Positions 37,123 to 46,474 of a stretch of DNA of 64,000 nt are shown piece after piece; position 1 is the first letter of the stretch; each line of letters begins with the position of its first letter. Origin of the DNA: Poecilobothrus nobilitatus (lineage: Eukaryota; Arthropoda; Insecta; Diptera; Dolichopodidae); assembly GCA_947095535.1 (NCBI GenBank), contig OX352772.1:162907162-162971161 (forward strand). The letters are read 5' to 3'. The notes under the pieces are model-generated. The model did no database searches. It was not told where the DNA came from and worked only from the letters and a program-made list of their open reading frames with translations. The translations under genes and the position numbers were made by a program.

Positions 37123-37871
37123 ATGTTTTGGGCTGATAACATTCTACACGGTTATAAATATGGTATTTGTGGTCGGAAATGGGCTTCAATTAAAATAATT
37201 AATTGGAAAATATTTCATGACTTTTGGAGATATATATAACTCCAGAAGGCGGAGAAAAGATATGTGTTTTAAAAATTAGAAATGCTGAGTCAATAAATAA
37301 TAAATTATTTTTATCTCCATTGGAATGGCAACATAAAAAAATTGAAGTTTATGGCGGTGATATTTCTATTATTGGTACAATTAGACAATCGTCAATCAAA
37401 AATAAAGTAACAAATACTTTCAGCGATGATTATCCATTTGCTGAAGAAGATGATTGGGAATTGATTGATAAGAATATTTCAAATGTATTACCAAAAGATA
37501 AGAATAAAAGAATTTCACAACATATTGAATCATTTTCCATGACAACAAATGAATATGAAGAAAATCAAAATGAGTTGAAAAAGTCGATGATAAGAAAACG
37601 AATTGATGAGGGAATTATATTTATTGCATCAATAGAGAATATGTATAATGAAGAAAATAATAAATCAAAAATTGGTGATAAGCTAAGTTATTTTAGAGAA
37701 TTACTTGAAAATTTAAAAGAGGAATATTTAGATTACATGGAAGTTTATTCAGATGGAAGAGATAAGTTTTTACCGCTTTTTATGTATTTATGTTCTATTA
37801 TATTGTATTTATGTTCTATTATATTAATTATAACATTCTATTATATATGTGTACAACAAAGAAATTTTTAG
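37123..37871 (+). pseudogene. Unknown viral protein with C-terminal membrane segment, left arm (frameshifted)
   Basis: ATG at 37,123 opens a frame starting MFWADNIL that runs about 38 codons to a stop near 37,237; the remainder (from about 37,224) continues in another frame to 37,871. Comparison with the intact start at 63,745 shows one T missing in a T-run near 37,223. The rest is rich in Glu/Lys, likely helical, and ends in a hydrophobic segment (about the last 30 residues) predicted to span a membrane. A short tandem duplication lies in that segment. No named family recognised; it occurs three times in this window. Confidence 0.6.
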
Positions 37872-37962
37872 AAAATGAAAAAAGATATATATTTGAAATT
37901 TCTAATAAAACATAACTTCATTAACCTTTAAAGAAGATACATCATACTTCCTTTGATTAATC

Positions 37963-38040
37963 ATGAAAACATTTATTTTTTTCATATTCAGCTCCAATTT
38001 CTAATATTAGATTAGATGAATCAGCTTTTGGTAGCACATA
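37963..38040 (+). pseudogene. Left-arm remnant of the secreted-protein gene
   Basis: Begins with the same MKTFIFFIF signal-peptide start as the minus-strand gene at 40,132, but lacks 26 bp in the signal region, which shifts the frame, and is interrupted at 38,040 by an unrelated insertion. Its continuation resumes at 39,402-39,425, where the left arm ends. Confidence 0.6.
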
Positions 38041-39401
38041 TCTATAATTATAATTTAGTAGTTTTCAGCCACACACTACGTATTATGAATTCCGTTTCAA
38101 GCTTTGAACATCAGTAACTACATATTTTTTACGATTTTTCTACTATAAAACTTATACATAATATTATTAATAAAAAACAAACAACACATTTCATATTTAT
38201 ATTACAGTAGTATGGTACCTACGATAGTCGGTAGTATTTAGTAACAAAACGTACACAACAAAACAGAATAACAAAAAAAAAAGCAAAATTCTAAGAGATA
38301 TTCTCACTTACATTCTCATTCTCACTCTTTAAAATTATGTATTCTTTTTTTCCTCTCGAGTCACGAGTCTCGACTCGACACGACTCGACCTCAACGGCTC
38401 AACTATTCTTTGGCTATATGTATGTAATTTACTTAATTTATGCATGTGAAAAGAAAAAAATTTAAAAATTGATAAAAATCGTCATTTATGACAATATTTA
38501 TTGAAACTTTAAATAATGATGAATGCTATTAATCTGATATTAATAATCAATACGTATCTAAGTATGTACTTATGAATAACCAGCGGGCGAGTCTCTTTAA
38601 AATTCAAATATATAATTGTTTTGGTTTTTTACTTTTCTATTAAATTGTTGCATTTGTGTATGGATGTTTGTATATTATTTGAAGCGATTTTCTAATTGCA
38701 TTCTTTTTTGAATTCAATTTCTTCTCATATACTTAAATTTGAGTATACAGCAGTTCTTAAAACCAAAAATAAATTTGAATAATTTTTTATTTTTAAATAT
38801 TTTGTATGTCAATTTTATGCAGGGTTACCATTTGTACAATTGTGGTAATATTTATACGGTTTTCTCGCCCTCTGTACCATGTTACATGTACAATTTTAAT
38901 CAAGGATTGTACGACAAATACCTATAGGGTCTTATTAGATTTTAAATTTTTCACATTAGGGCAAGGTAAAACGAACAACGGCAATATTGTTACAGACAAC
39001 GTTCCTCATTAAAAAAATTTAACTATATTTTGCTCCAACCTTTGTTTGTGCATTTCCGAATGTTTTACGGATACCTATTCTGTTTTCACCACGTACCTTT
39101 AAAACATTTATTTCGAACTCGATAAATAAATAGACATAATAGTCCTCACTCACAATACCAAATAATCTAAATTCTAAATATACGTACACCAACTACAGGC
39201 TCTTTATACAATTTAATTCTATTTTGGCGTTATTTTAAAAATAATTTTAGTTAGTGTTTTGATGAATTTGGTTTTGCTTTCTGAATTTTTACGGATTGTA
39301 CTTCTTCCATAAATTCTATTTTTCTAAACTGCAACTGTCTATTATATGGATTGGGATTCAACATAAAATTTGACTACACATTAACCGGGGCTCCTAGTTT
39401 T
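38041..39401. other. 1.36 kb insertion within the left arm
   Basis: The right arm lacks this sequence: its matching sequence runs straight from the segment equal to 38,040 to that equal to 39,402. The insert is AT-rich with a block near 38,350-38,400 (repeated TCGACTCGA-type motifs). No long open frame, terminal repeat or target duplication is obvious. It could be an unrecognised nonautonomous element or a solo LTR. Confidence 0.6.
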
Positions 39402-39619
39402 AATATATTACTTCCGAGTATCTATCCGATCCGATAATCTTCTAATAAGTATGTTACTGGGTTGGTGATTTGAACTTTTATGATTTTAAATATTTCAGTT
39501 GTCCAATTAGGTGTATAGCCTTTTTCAAAAATATGTTTGAATTTGCTTATTGTTTTATATATTTTGTTTTATTGATTGCAAGTCAAGTACAGTGTAATCA
39601 GATTTATATTCTGTATCAA

Positions 39620-40132
39620 TTATAGGAATAGTTTCCACTTCTCCCGATATTCAAAACATTGAATTTTGAGAGACCTTTGTTTAAAATTACTATCATATTC
39701 ACATCTTACATGAATAACTTTATTATCATCATATTCCAATTGAAAATATCTGTAAAATATATGCTCACAATTTATTATTCCACCAATATTACGTTCTTTT
39801 GAAATTAATTCCTGTCTAAAAGCTTCAATAGCCTCATCTATAGATACATATTGACGTACTGAGTCAGCTTTATCTCCTACTAATTGTTCACCTGTAGGTG
39901 TTGGTATTATTATTGTACTTTTTGCATCATTTCTTGTTTTGTTTAATTCTGAAGAAATTACATGTTTTAATAGCTGGACTGATAAATTTACTCTCACAGT
40001 CTCATTACTCGGAAGTAATATATTAAAATATGTGCTGCCAAAAGCTGATTCATCTAATCTAATATTAGAAATTGGAGCTGAATTTGATTGAATAGTTAAC
40101 AAGCAGAATATGAAAAAAATAAATGTTTTCAT
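39620..40132 (-). CDS. Unknown secreted protein, 170 residues
   Basis: Uninterrupted frame from ATG 40,132. Residues 1-18 (MKTFIFFIFCLLTIQSNS) form a clear signal peptide with likely cleavage after Ser/Ala. The mature part has N-glycosylation sequons (for example NETV, NLSV, NKTR) and three Cys; no membrane segment. Its first third lies in the right palindrome arm and the rest in the single-copy spacer. No family recognised. The position among viral genes suggests a virus-encoded secreted or virion-surface factor, but this is inference. Confidence 0.6.
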   Translation of the reverse strand: MKTFIFFIFCLLTIQSNSAPISNIRLDESAFGSTYFNILLPSNETVRVNLSVQLLKHVISSELNKTRNDAKSTIIIPTPTGEQLVGDKADSVRQYVSIDEAIEAFRQELISKERNIGGIINCEHIFYRYFQLEYDDNKVIHVRCEYDSNFKQRSLKIQCFEYREKWKLFL

Positions 40133-40179
40133 GATTAATCAAAGGAAGTATGATGTATCTTCTTTAAAGGTTAATGAAG

Positions 40180-40908
40180 TTATGTTTTATTAGAAATTTC
40201 AAATATATATCTTTTTTTATTTTCTAAAAATTTCTTTGTTGTGTACAAACTTAACTTATAAGTCAATATAATAGAACACAAGTACATAAAAAGCGGTAAA
40301 AACTTATCTCTTCCATCTGAATAAACTTCCATGTAATCTAAATATTCCTCTTTTAAATTTTCAAGTAATTCTCTAAAATAACTTAGCTTATCACCAATTT
40401 TTGATTTATTATTTTTTTCATTATACATATTCTCTATTGATGCAATAAATGTAATTCCCTCATCAATTCGTTTTCTTATCATCGACTTTTTCAACTCATT
40501 TTGATTTTCTTCATATTCATTTGTTGTCATGGAAAATGATTCAATATGTTGTGAAATTCTTTTATTCTTATCTTTTGGTAATACATTTGAAATATTCTTA
40601 TCAATCAACTCCCAATCATCTTCTTCAGCAAATGGATAATCATTGCTGAAACTATTTGTTACATTATTTTTCACCGTCATATACTTCAATTTTTATATGT
40701 TGCCATTCCAATGGAGATAAAAATAATTTATTATTTATTGACTCAGCATTTCTATTTTTTAAAACACATATCTTTTCTCCGCCTTCTGGAGTTATATATA
40801 TCTCCAAAAGTCATTAAATATTTTCCAATTAATTATTTTAATTGAAGCCCATTTCCGACCACAAATACCATATTTATAACCGTGTAGAATATTATCAGCC
40901 CAAAACAT
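40180..40908 (-). pseudogene. Unknown viral protein with C-terminal membrane segment, right arm (broken)
   Basis: Inverted counterpart of 37,123-37,871. It shares the missing T of the left arm near the start (ATG at 40,908) and in addition has lost about 38 bp around 40,678, which puts the N-terminal part out of frame with the 169-codon remainder. The C-terminal end differs: it lacks the small duplication and reads on into a basic tail. Two independent lesions make this copy non-functional. Confidence 0.6.
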
Positions 40909-41022
40909 TACGATGCTTCTACTTAATAGTTTAATCAGATTATGTTATATTTTATATTTAGATTAGTCTTTTATAGAATTTGTCAAGTGCTTTATTACAT
41001 TAATTTTTTTAAGTAAAAAAAG

Positions 41023-41140
41023 AAAAAAATCTTCTCTGGGATCGAACCTTAACATAATAGACTAATAAACTTACTAAGTGTCGTATACCTTACTTAATAG
41101 ATTTCTATCTACATCCTAGCACTCCTACCCAGAGAAGATT
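41023..41140 (-). ncRNA. Candidate Pol III small RNA with B box, right arm
   Basis: Inverted copy of 36,891-37,016. The 13-bp terminal stem (41,128-41,140 with 41,028-41,040), the B-box match and the T-run terminator (on the minus strand, below 41,029) are all kept, while single-base differences occur in the loop (around 41,085-41,105). Retention of the paired ends and box with changes elsewhere is what a structured RNA would show. Confidence 0.4.
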
Positions 41141-41216
41141 TAGTTAATTCTTGTTATTTTCATATTTTATACATAAATTACCTGCTTAATTAGTTTTCTT
41201 TAGTTTTAATCATAGA

Positions 41217-41417
41217 ATGGAGTTCACGAGAACAATTATTATGTTTAATAAATTTTTTCTGGAAAATAAAAAACTTTTAAGAAAGAAACATAAAAAGGAA
41301 ATTACATATCATATTAAGTTTCTAAGAAATTATGCTAAGTCAACATTGACTCAATTTAGTTTATTAAAAGGAAAAGATGATAATTGGACGGACTTAATTA
41401 CTCCAAATTCAGTTTAA
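41217..41417 (+). CDS. Unknown 66-residue basic protein, right arm
   Basis: Identical in protein sequence to the left-arm copy at 36,614-36,814, in inverted orientation. Basic and lysine-rich, with no recognised domain or signal peptide. Confidence 0.5.
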   Translation: MEFTRTIIMFNKFFLENKKLLRKKHKKEITYHIKFLRNYAKSTLTQFSLLKGKDDNWTDLITPNSV

Positions 41418-41758
41418 TTTTTTAAAAGATGTTTTTCACGATTAGCTAAAATTGTAAAGAAATTTAATAAAAAAAATTATAAATATCGAAAACAATTAAA
41501 AAATAAAAAACCCCTTGTTAAAATATAAAAAATCTAATAAAAATGTTTTATTTTAACTAAAGGACGTCATTTTGGTTTTTCAAAAATTTTTAATTTTCTT
41601 ATCAACATAATCCCACAATTAAAAAAGAAACAAAATCATGCTTCAAAAAAATATTTTATTTTCTTATCAGCATAATTCATTTAAGTTTAAGTGTGACCGC
41701 AGAAACAATTTAAAACAAAAATGACGCCTCTGACGTCACTTCCTGGTCTATAACCGGC

Positions 41759-41866
41759 CTAGTATAGAGATGACTCTAAAAAATCATCTTCTTGCTGATA
41801 ATTATTTGCAGGAGAATCTGAATCATCAAGCCAATCGAATAAATCTACAACTTCTCTCTTACTCAT
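41759..41866 (-). CDS. Small acidic 35-residue protein at the palindrome edge
   Basis: Short frame from ATG 41,866 reading MSKREVVDLFDWLDDSDSP and ending EDDFLESSLY; about a third of residues are acidic. Its last codons and stop (41,759-41,761) are supplied by the outer end of the palindrome (CTAGTATA), so the original gene may have been longer and cut there. It is the 3'-most gene of the minus-strand viral gene row. No function known. Confidence 0.45.
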   Translation of the reverse strand: MSKREVVDLFDWLDDSDSPANNYQQEDDFLESSLY

Positions 41867-42010
41867 CTTCAAAATAACAAATTAAAAAGCATTAAATAAA
41901 ATTAAATTAAAAAGCAATCAATAAATGATAAAAAATTTATATTCTTTATTTGTATAATAGTTTGCAGGTACATATATGTATATATATATATATATATATA
42001 GACTTTTTTA

Positions 42011-42307
42011 TTATAACTTATTTTCTATTCTTCTATATAAATTCATTAGTTGTAATTGTAACATATAGTTTTCTGCTGAATGACATGGACAAGTATCAGG
42101 AAGACTTGTAATATTATCTAATGTATAGGGACATATATCCCAATGATATCCATTTTCTTTCGTCTCAATTTGTATAGAATTTTTCAATAACTTTAAAAAT
42201 TTGAAATGATCTTTTAACTGTTCATAATGTTCCTCTAATAAAATATGTTCATATTTATTTAAAAAAATATTTAAAGTATATCCGATTTGATGTATATCCA
42301 TTTTCAA
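42011..42307 (-). CDS. Unknown 98-residue protein of the Polinton module
   Basis: Uninterrupted frame, start at ATG 42,307 (or the ATG two codons later). Contains a helical N-terminal half and a Cys/His part (HWDICPYTL, then DTCPCHSAENYMLQLQLMN), which may bind metal. Co-directional with the fibre-like, DUF8207-like and ATPase genes. No family recognised. A (TA)n tract follows at about 41,972-42,000. Confidence 0.5.
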   Translation of the reverse strand: MKMDIHQIGYTLNIFLNKYEHILLEEHYEQLKDHFKFLKLLKNSIQIETKENGYHWDICPYTLDNITSLPDTCPCHSAENYMLQLQLMNLYRRIENKL

Positions 42308-42331
42308 AATTTAAATGTAAACTGATTACAA

Positions 42332-42473
42332 TTATTTTTTTATTGGATTATTAATTAAATCTAATGCTGATTGAGCTTTAGCTTCAGCTTTTGCAGTATC
42401 TCATTAATAAATTTCATTGGTTTCTTAATTTGAAATGCTATAAATTCATTTTTGAAATTTTTTCATTAAACAT
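42332..42473 (-). pseudogene. Small gene remnant downstream of the fibre-like gene
   Basis: ATG at 42,473 overlaps the end of the fibre-like gene. Parts of a short Lys/Ala-rich protein can be read in shifting frames, ending KAEAKAQSALDLINNPIKK at 42,332. At least two frame breaks. Its position and overlap suggest a genuine small viral gene, but it is too short to name. Confidence 0.35.
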
Positions 42474-42789
42474 TGTAGAAAATTCGTAAATCTTGTAATT
42501 GTTCTTCTAATATTGTTAAGTTTTCTTCTGTTAATTTAAGTTCACTAGCCAAATCCTGGAAAATTTTTGTTATATCAATTTTCATTAGTTCTTTGTGAAA
42601 GAAAATTTGGTTATTCACAAATTTTTGTGTTGCTACATCATTTCCGTCAACTGGATCTTGAACATTTGATAAAATTTTATTACCCAAGTCATAATTTCCT
42701 TCAGAAATTAATTTGGCCCCTGGAGGGCCTTAAGTATGCAGTTTTGTAGAAGAAGAAGCTGCACTACGTCCAAATTTATCAAGTGACAT
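42466..42789 (-). pseudogene. Fibre-like viral protein with an in-frame stop
   Basis: Starts at ATG 42,789 (MSLDKFGRSAASSSTKLHT), meets TAA at codon 20, then continues in the same frame with GPPGAKL, YDLGNKILSNVQDPVDGNDV and ATQKFVNNQ to 42,466. The block 'N-x-ILSNVxxPxxxxDVATxKFV' is the well-known tail/fibre shaft-to-trimerisation pattern of viral fibre proteins, and a coiled coil follows (KLTEENLTILEEQLQDL). Inferred virion attachment or spike protein. Only one nonsense codon separates it from an open frame. Confidence 0.65.
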
Positions 42790-42820
42790 TTTGATTTTTA
42801 CTGATTGTTAATGGATAGTA

Positions 42821-43458
42821 TTATTGAATTATATTTGCCTCTCTCAATTCTTCAATTAAAGACACAATTTCATTGTGATGATTATTGTTACCAGCTGTTT
42901 CTGATGAAATTAAAAGCCTTAATCTATCAACTAATTCATTAGGATCGTCCCAATAAACATACTGATTTGATTGATTTGTATAATTTAAATGGGTTTCTGG
43001 TGTAGAAGATTTATGAAAAAAATTAGTAAAAGTTTCTTTTGAACAACCTGAACCAGTTTTTTTATGTCTTGTGTTATAATCATGATCATATAATTTTCTT
43101 AATATATTTTTGTATTTAAAACCTTTGCTGCCTTTTATTTGTTCTAAATTATCATAATTTCTTATGTGTGCATTTGTTTTGTTAAGTATTTGATGATAGG
43201 TTCTTAAATCACTTTCAGTATAGTTTACAGGTTTTTTTTAAATATCAATTCATATAGACCATCAGTTCCTTTTGTTACGATTTGATTAAGTAAGAATTAC
43301 TTTTGTTACGGTTTGATAACATTATATGAAAGTTGTTGTTGTTGTTTGACAACATTTGTTAATTCTTTTACTGGTTTAATAATTGGAGTAAATGTTTTTT
43401 TCTGATCAAAGTCTTCTGAAATCTTCTTAATTTTTAAAGATTGAAATTTTCTTTTTAA
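42821..43458 (-). pseudogene. DUF8207-like Polinton protein, C-terminal part (split by LINE)
   Basis: From 43,458 downward: Lys-rich FQSLKIKKISEDF, then (after frame breaks near 43,240-43,320) GTDGLYELIF, YTESDLRTYHQILNKTNAHI, GSKGFKYKNILRKLYD and a C-terminal YVYWDDPNELVDRLRLLISS then NEIVSLIEELREANII, stop at 42,821. These last blocks are the conserved core of a protein found beside the ATPase in many invertebrate Polintons (DUF8207, function unknown). Its first 14 codons lie at 47,984-48,025, beyond the LINE. Confidence 0.75.
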
Positions 43459-43786
43459 ATTTTTTTTTTTTATTTTTTTTTTTTTTCATTTATTTATTTA
43501 TTTAGTATTATATACTATTAATAAAATTTATTACAAATTTAAATTCATTTTTAAATTCATTTTTAAATTACTCCATATTATAAATTTTTCAGTTACAATT
43601 CAATATTATTTAGTTTCAAATTCAAACTCAGTTACAAAATTTTTTTATAAATTTAAAATTCAACAATCATCATACAACATTAATAGGTATATACAAAAAA
43701 TATAATATAAAATTAAGCGAAATATTTCTCTAAGAGAAATTAAAAAAAAAAGAATATTATTAAAATATAAGATATACATTATTTAT

Positions 43787-46474
43787 TTAAATATGATTTA
43801 TTAAAAGTTTTTTAAATTCTCTTAAATTTTTTTCATTTTTAATGTTGTTAGCTAGGTCATTAAACCATTTCAAACCGTTATACATGACATTTTTTTTTAC
43901 ATTTTCATTTCGAAAGAAATTAAGTCTGAAGTTGAAAATATTTCTAAGATGATAATGGTGTACATCCTGGACGAGAGTTAAATTTCTAGTTAAGTAGTGC
44001 GGTAGAAGACCATTCTTCATTTTAAAGACAAAAACCAATACATTTAGTTTCATAATTTGATGTATATTGAGCCATTTTAGAGTTCTTAGCATTACATTTA
44101 CTGAGCTATATCTATTTAATTTCAGAATTATCCTCATGCCCCAATTTTGTAGTTTTTGCAATCTGACCAAACACTCATTAGTTGTAAAGGCAGTAATAGT
44201 TGAACAGTATTCAAAATTTTGTTTAATGATGGTGTTATATATATTTATTGCACATTTAGTTGAAACCTCATTGACTATATCAATTTGTACATTTTCTATC
44301 AAAATATCAGCATTCAAAATTCCATTCAAACACATGGCTTTAGTTTTAGCTACATTCAAACTAAGTTTATTCATTTTCATCCATCCGTTAAGTAAATTCA
44401 AATCTTCATTAATTTTACAAACACAATCATCAATAGAATCACTTACAAAGTACATTAACGCATCATCAGCAAACAAGAGTATTTTTGAATATTTCACAGC
44501 CTTTTCAATATCATTGATAAAAATTAAAAATAGAAGTACTCCTAATATTGTACCTTGCGGTACCCCCAACGGTACTATTATGGAGGATGAAACGTGCCCA
44601 TTCACCCTAGTTTTCTGCTTTCTATTATGCAGGTATGATTTAAACCATTCATATTCACTGTTACGTACACCATATTTCTCCATTTTTTTCAGTAGCAATT
44701 TCCGATCAACAGTTTCAAATGCTCTTTTTAAATCAATGAAGACAGCAATTATTACTTTTTTGTTATATATCTCAACTTTCCAATTGGCAATGATTAAGTT
44801 CAGTAAAGTTTCACAACTATGGTTATTACGAAAACCAGATTGATTTTCAGTTATTATATTATTCTCTTCAAGATATTTATTAAGTTGCATATTAACTATT
44901 TTTTCAATGATTTTTGCCTCCCATGTTATCATATTAATTGGACGAAATTCGTTATATTTTTTTGAGTTTTTAATCTTTTCAATAGGGATAACCAATGTTT
45001 CTTTCCATTTATCCGGATAAATACCTGTCTCTAGAGATTCATTTATTATTTCCAGTAGATTTTCGCCTAATAGATCGTAGTTCTCCAAAATTAGTTTTGT
45101 GTTTACAAAGTTAATATCTTTTTTTTTATTCATGTTTTTAATACATAATTTAAGCGATTCAGAGGAGACCCTTTCAAATTTAAATACACTTTGCCTGTAT
45201 TCAATCATATCATTGTAATCCATATGCGAAATTCCACTATTAATATCAACAATACTATTAACAAAATATTGATTGAATTTTTCAGCAATTTCACCAGCAT
45301 CATTTACTACCCCGTCTGCAAACATAATTTCTTTAATGTTACCTGTTTTATTGTTGTTTAAAACCATTTCCTTAATCGTTCGCCACATACTTTTCTGGTC
45401 TTTCGACGTTTCAATTTTATTATTAACATAATTATTTTTCGCCTGATCTAATTTATTTTTGTAGAAATTCCTAATTTTTCTGTAATTTTCCCACTCTGTT
45501 TCATTATTTATCCAAACAGCAATTTTATACTGATTGACTTTGCTATTTTTCAACAAGGCTAATTCGTTACAAAACCATGCATTACTCTTGATATTAGAAA
45601 TTTTTTTTGTTACAACAAATTTACTTACTACTTTTTTAAGAGAATTACTAAAGATACAAGCTTGTTCATTACAAGGAAGAAAGAATTTTGTAGTTAAATT
45701 GCTCCTTGATATTAAATTCCGCATGCTGGAAATATCATATTTTAGTGTTTTTAAACTTCTGGAATTTATAGTGGTTGGTTCAGTATTAATTATATCAATT
45801 ACTAAGCTTTCATGATCACTGATTTTGAAATTATTATTAATCTTCACCGAAATTTCTGACAAACGATTGGTGATCACATAGTCTATTAACGATTTGCTAT
45901 TTTTGTAAATTCTCGTAGGTTGATTAATAATTTGCTTAAAACCCATATCATTAATTATTTGAGCTATTTTTGTCGACTTTATTGATTTTTCTAACCAATT
46001 AATATTAAAGTCACCCATTATTATACTTTGATTATTTAATTCATATAGCTCCTCCATTTGTTTTTCAATAGTTTCCAAAAAATCATTAATATTATAGGCA
46101 CTATTCGGTGATTTATACAACGCTGCTAAATAAATTTTAACATTATTTTTGTAAACTCTAACAACTAGCCACCATAAGTTTAAATTAATTGAAATTTTTT
46201 TAACAATATCAAAATTCCACGTTTCTTTGATATAAAATAAAACTCCCCCAGTATGTCGTGATTCCGTGTTGTTTCTAATTATGTTATAATTTTCAATATT
46301 TATTAAATTATCATCATCATTTTCATTTAAGTGCGTTTCAGATAGACATATAAATTCAAAATTGTTTGTGTTTACAATATTTTCTAATTCATTAAAATTA
46401 TTGACCGCCCCTTGTATATTCAAATATAAACCACTACATTTAGATATTATATTATCATCATCTTTAATTGATTG
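43787..46474 (-). CDS. LINE ORF2: endonuclease and reverse transcriptase
   Basis: Open from the codon after the ORF1 stop (46,474) to 43,787, about 895 codons, with no ATG before the endonuclease domain. Counting from the TTG at 46,423: APE endonuclease with SETH (about 28), GDFNINW (about 137), SLIDYVITN (about 180) and SDHESL (about 204); linker; RT with EFRPINMITW, NQSGFRNNHSCETLLNLI, AVFIDLKRAFETVDRKLLLK, VPQGTILGVLLFLIFINDI and the FADD box (about 650); then a C-terminal thumb/linker. All catalytic residues expected for both enzymes are present. It nicks target DNA and copies the LINE RNA. Possibly recently active. Confidence 0.9.
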   Translation of the reverse strand, partial: QSIKDDDNIISKCSGLYLNIQGAVNNFNELENIVNTNNFEFICLSETHLNENDDDNLINIENYNIIRNNTESRHTGGVLFYIKETWNFDIVKKISINLNLWWLVVRVYKNNVKIYLAALYKSPNSAYNINDFLETIEKQMEELYELNNQSIIMGDFNINWLEKSIKSTKIAQIINDMGFKQIINQPTRIYKNSKSLIDYVITNRLSEISVKINNNFKISDHESLVIDIINTEPTTINSRSLKTLKYDISSMRNLISRSNLTTKFFLPCNEQACIFSNSLKKVVSKFVVTKKISNIKSNAWFCNELALLKNSKVNQYKIAVWINNETEWENYRKIRNFYKNKLDQAKNNYVNNKIETSKDQKSMWRTIKEMVLNNNKTGNIKEIMFADGVVNDAGEIAEKFNQYFVNSIVDINSGISHMDYNDMIEYRQSVFKFERVSSESLKLCIKNMNKKKDINFVNTKLILENYDLLGENLLEIINESLETGIYPDKWKETLVIPIEKIKNSKKYNEFRPINMITWEAKIIEKIVNMQLNKYLEENNIITENQSGFRNNHSCETLLNLIIANWKVEIYNKKVIIAVFIDLKRAFETVDRKLLLKKMEKYGVRNSEYEWFKSYLHNRKQKTRVNGHVSSSIIVPLGVPQGTILGVLLFLIFINDIEKAVKYSKILLFADDALMYFVSDSIDDCVCKINEDLNLLNGWMKMNKLSLNVAKTKAMCLNGILNADILIENVQIDIVNEVSTKCAINIYNTIIKQNFEYCSTITAFTTNECLVRLQKLQNWGMRIILKLNRYSSVNVMLRTLKWLNIHQIMKLNVLVFVFKMKNGLLPHYLTRNLTLVQDVHHYHLRNIFNFRLNFFRNENVKKNVMYNGLKWFNDLANNIKNEKNLREFKKLLINHI

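Larger units (their letters stand above)
36246..41768. repeat. 5.5 kb palindrome (inverted repeat with viral small genes)
   Basis: Left arm 36,246-38,040 plus 39,402-39,425 (split by a 1.36 kb insertion) is the reverse complement of right arm 40,010-41,768; the spacer is about 585 bp. Outer ends start TATACTAGGCCGGTT on each side and include GGAAGTGACGTCAG. Arms differ by scattered substitutions and small indels, so the palindrome is not new. Each arm carries a 66-residue gene, a structured RNA candidate and a larger unknown gene. It is flanked left by BEL no. 2 and right by the second Polinton module. It may be a fold-back viral terminus or an independent element. Confidence 0.9.

Noticed and set aside
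41972..42000. (TA)n tract as a replication origin
   Set aside because: Simple repeat with no iterons or other origin features.
44067..44843. Plus-strand open frame of 258 codons, and other plus-strand frames within 43.8-47.6 kb
   Set aside because: They are antisense to the well-supported LINE ORF1/ORF2 and have no motif of their own.
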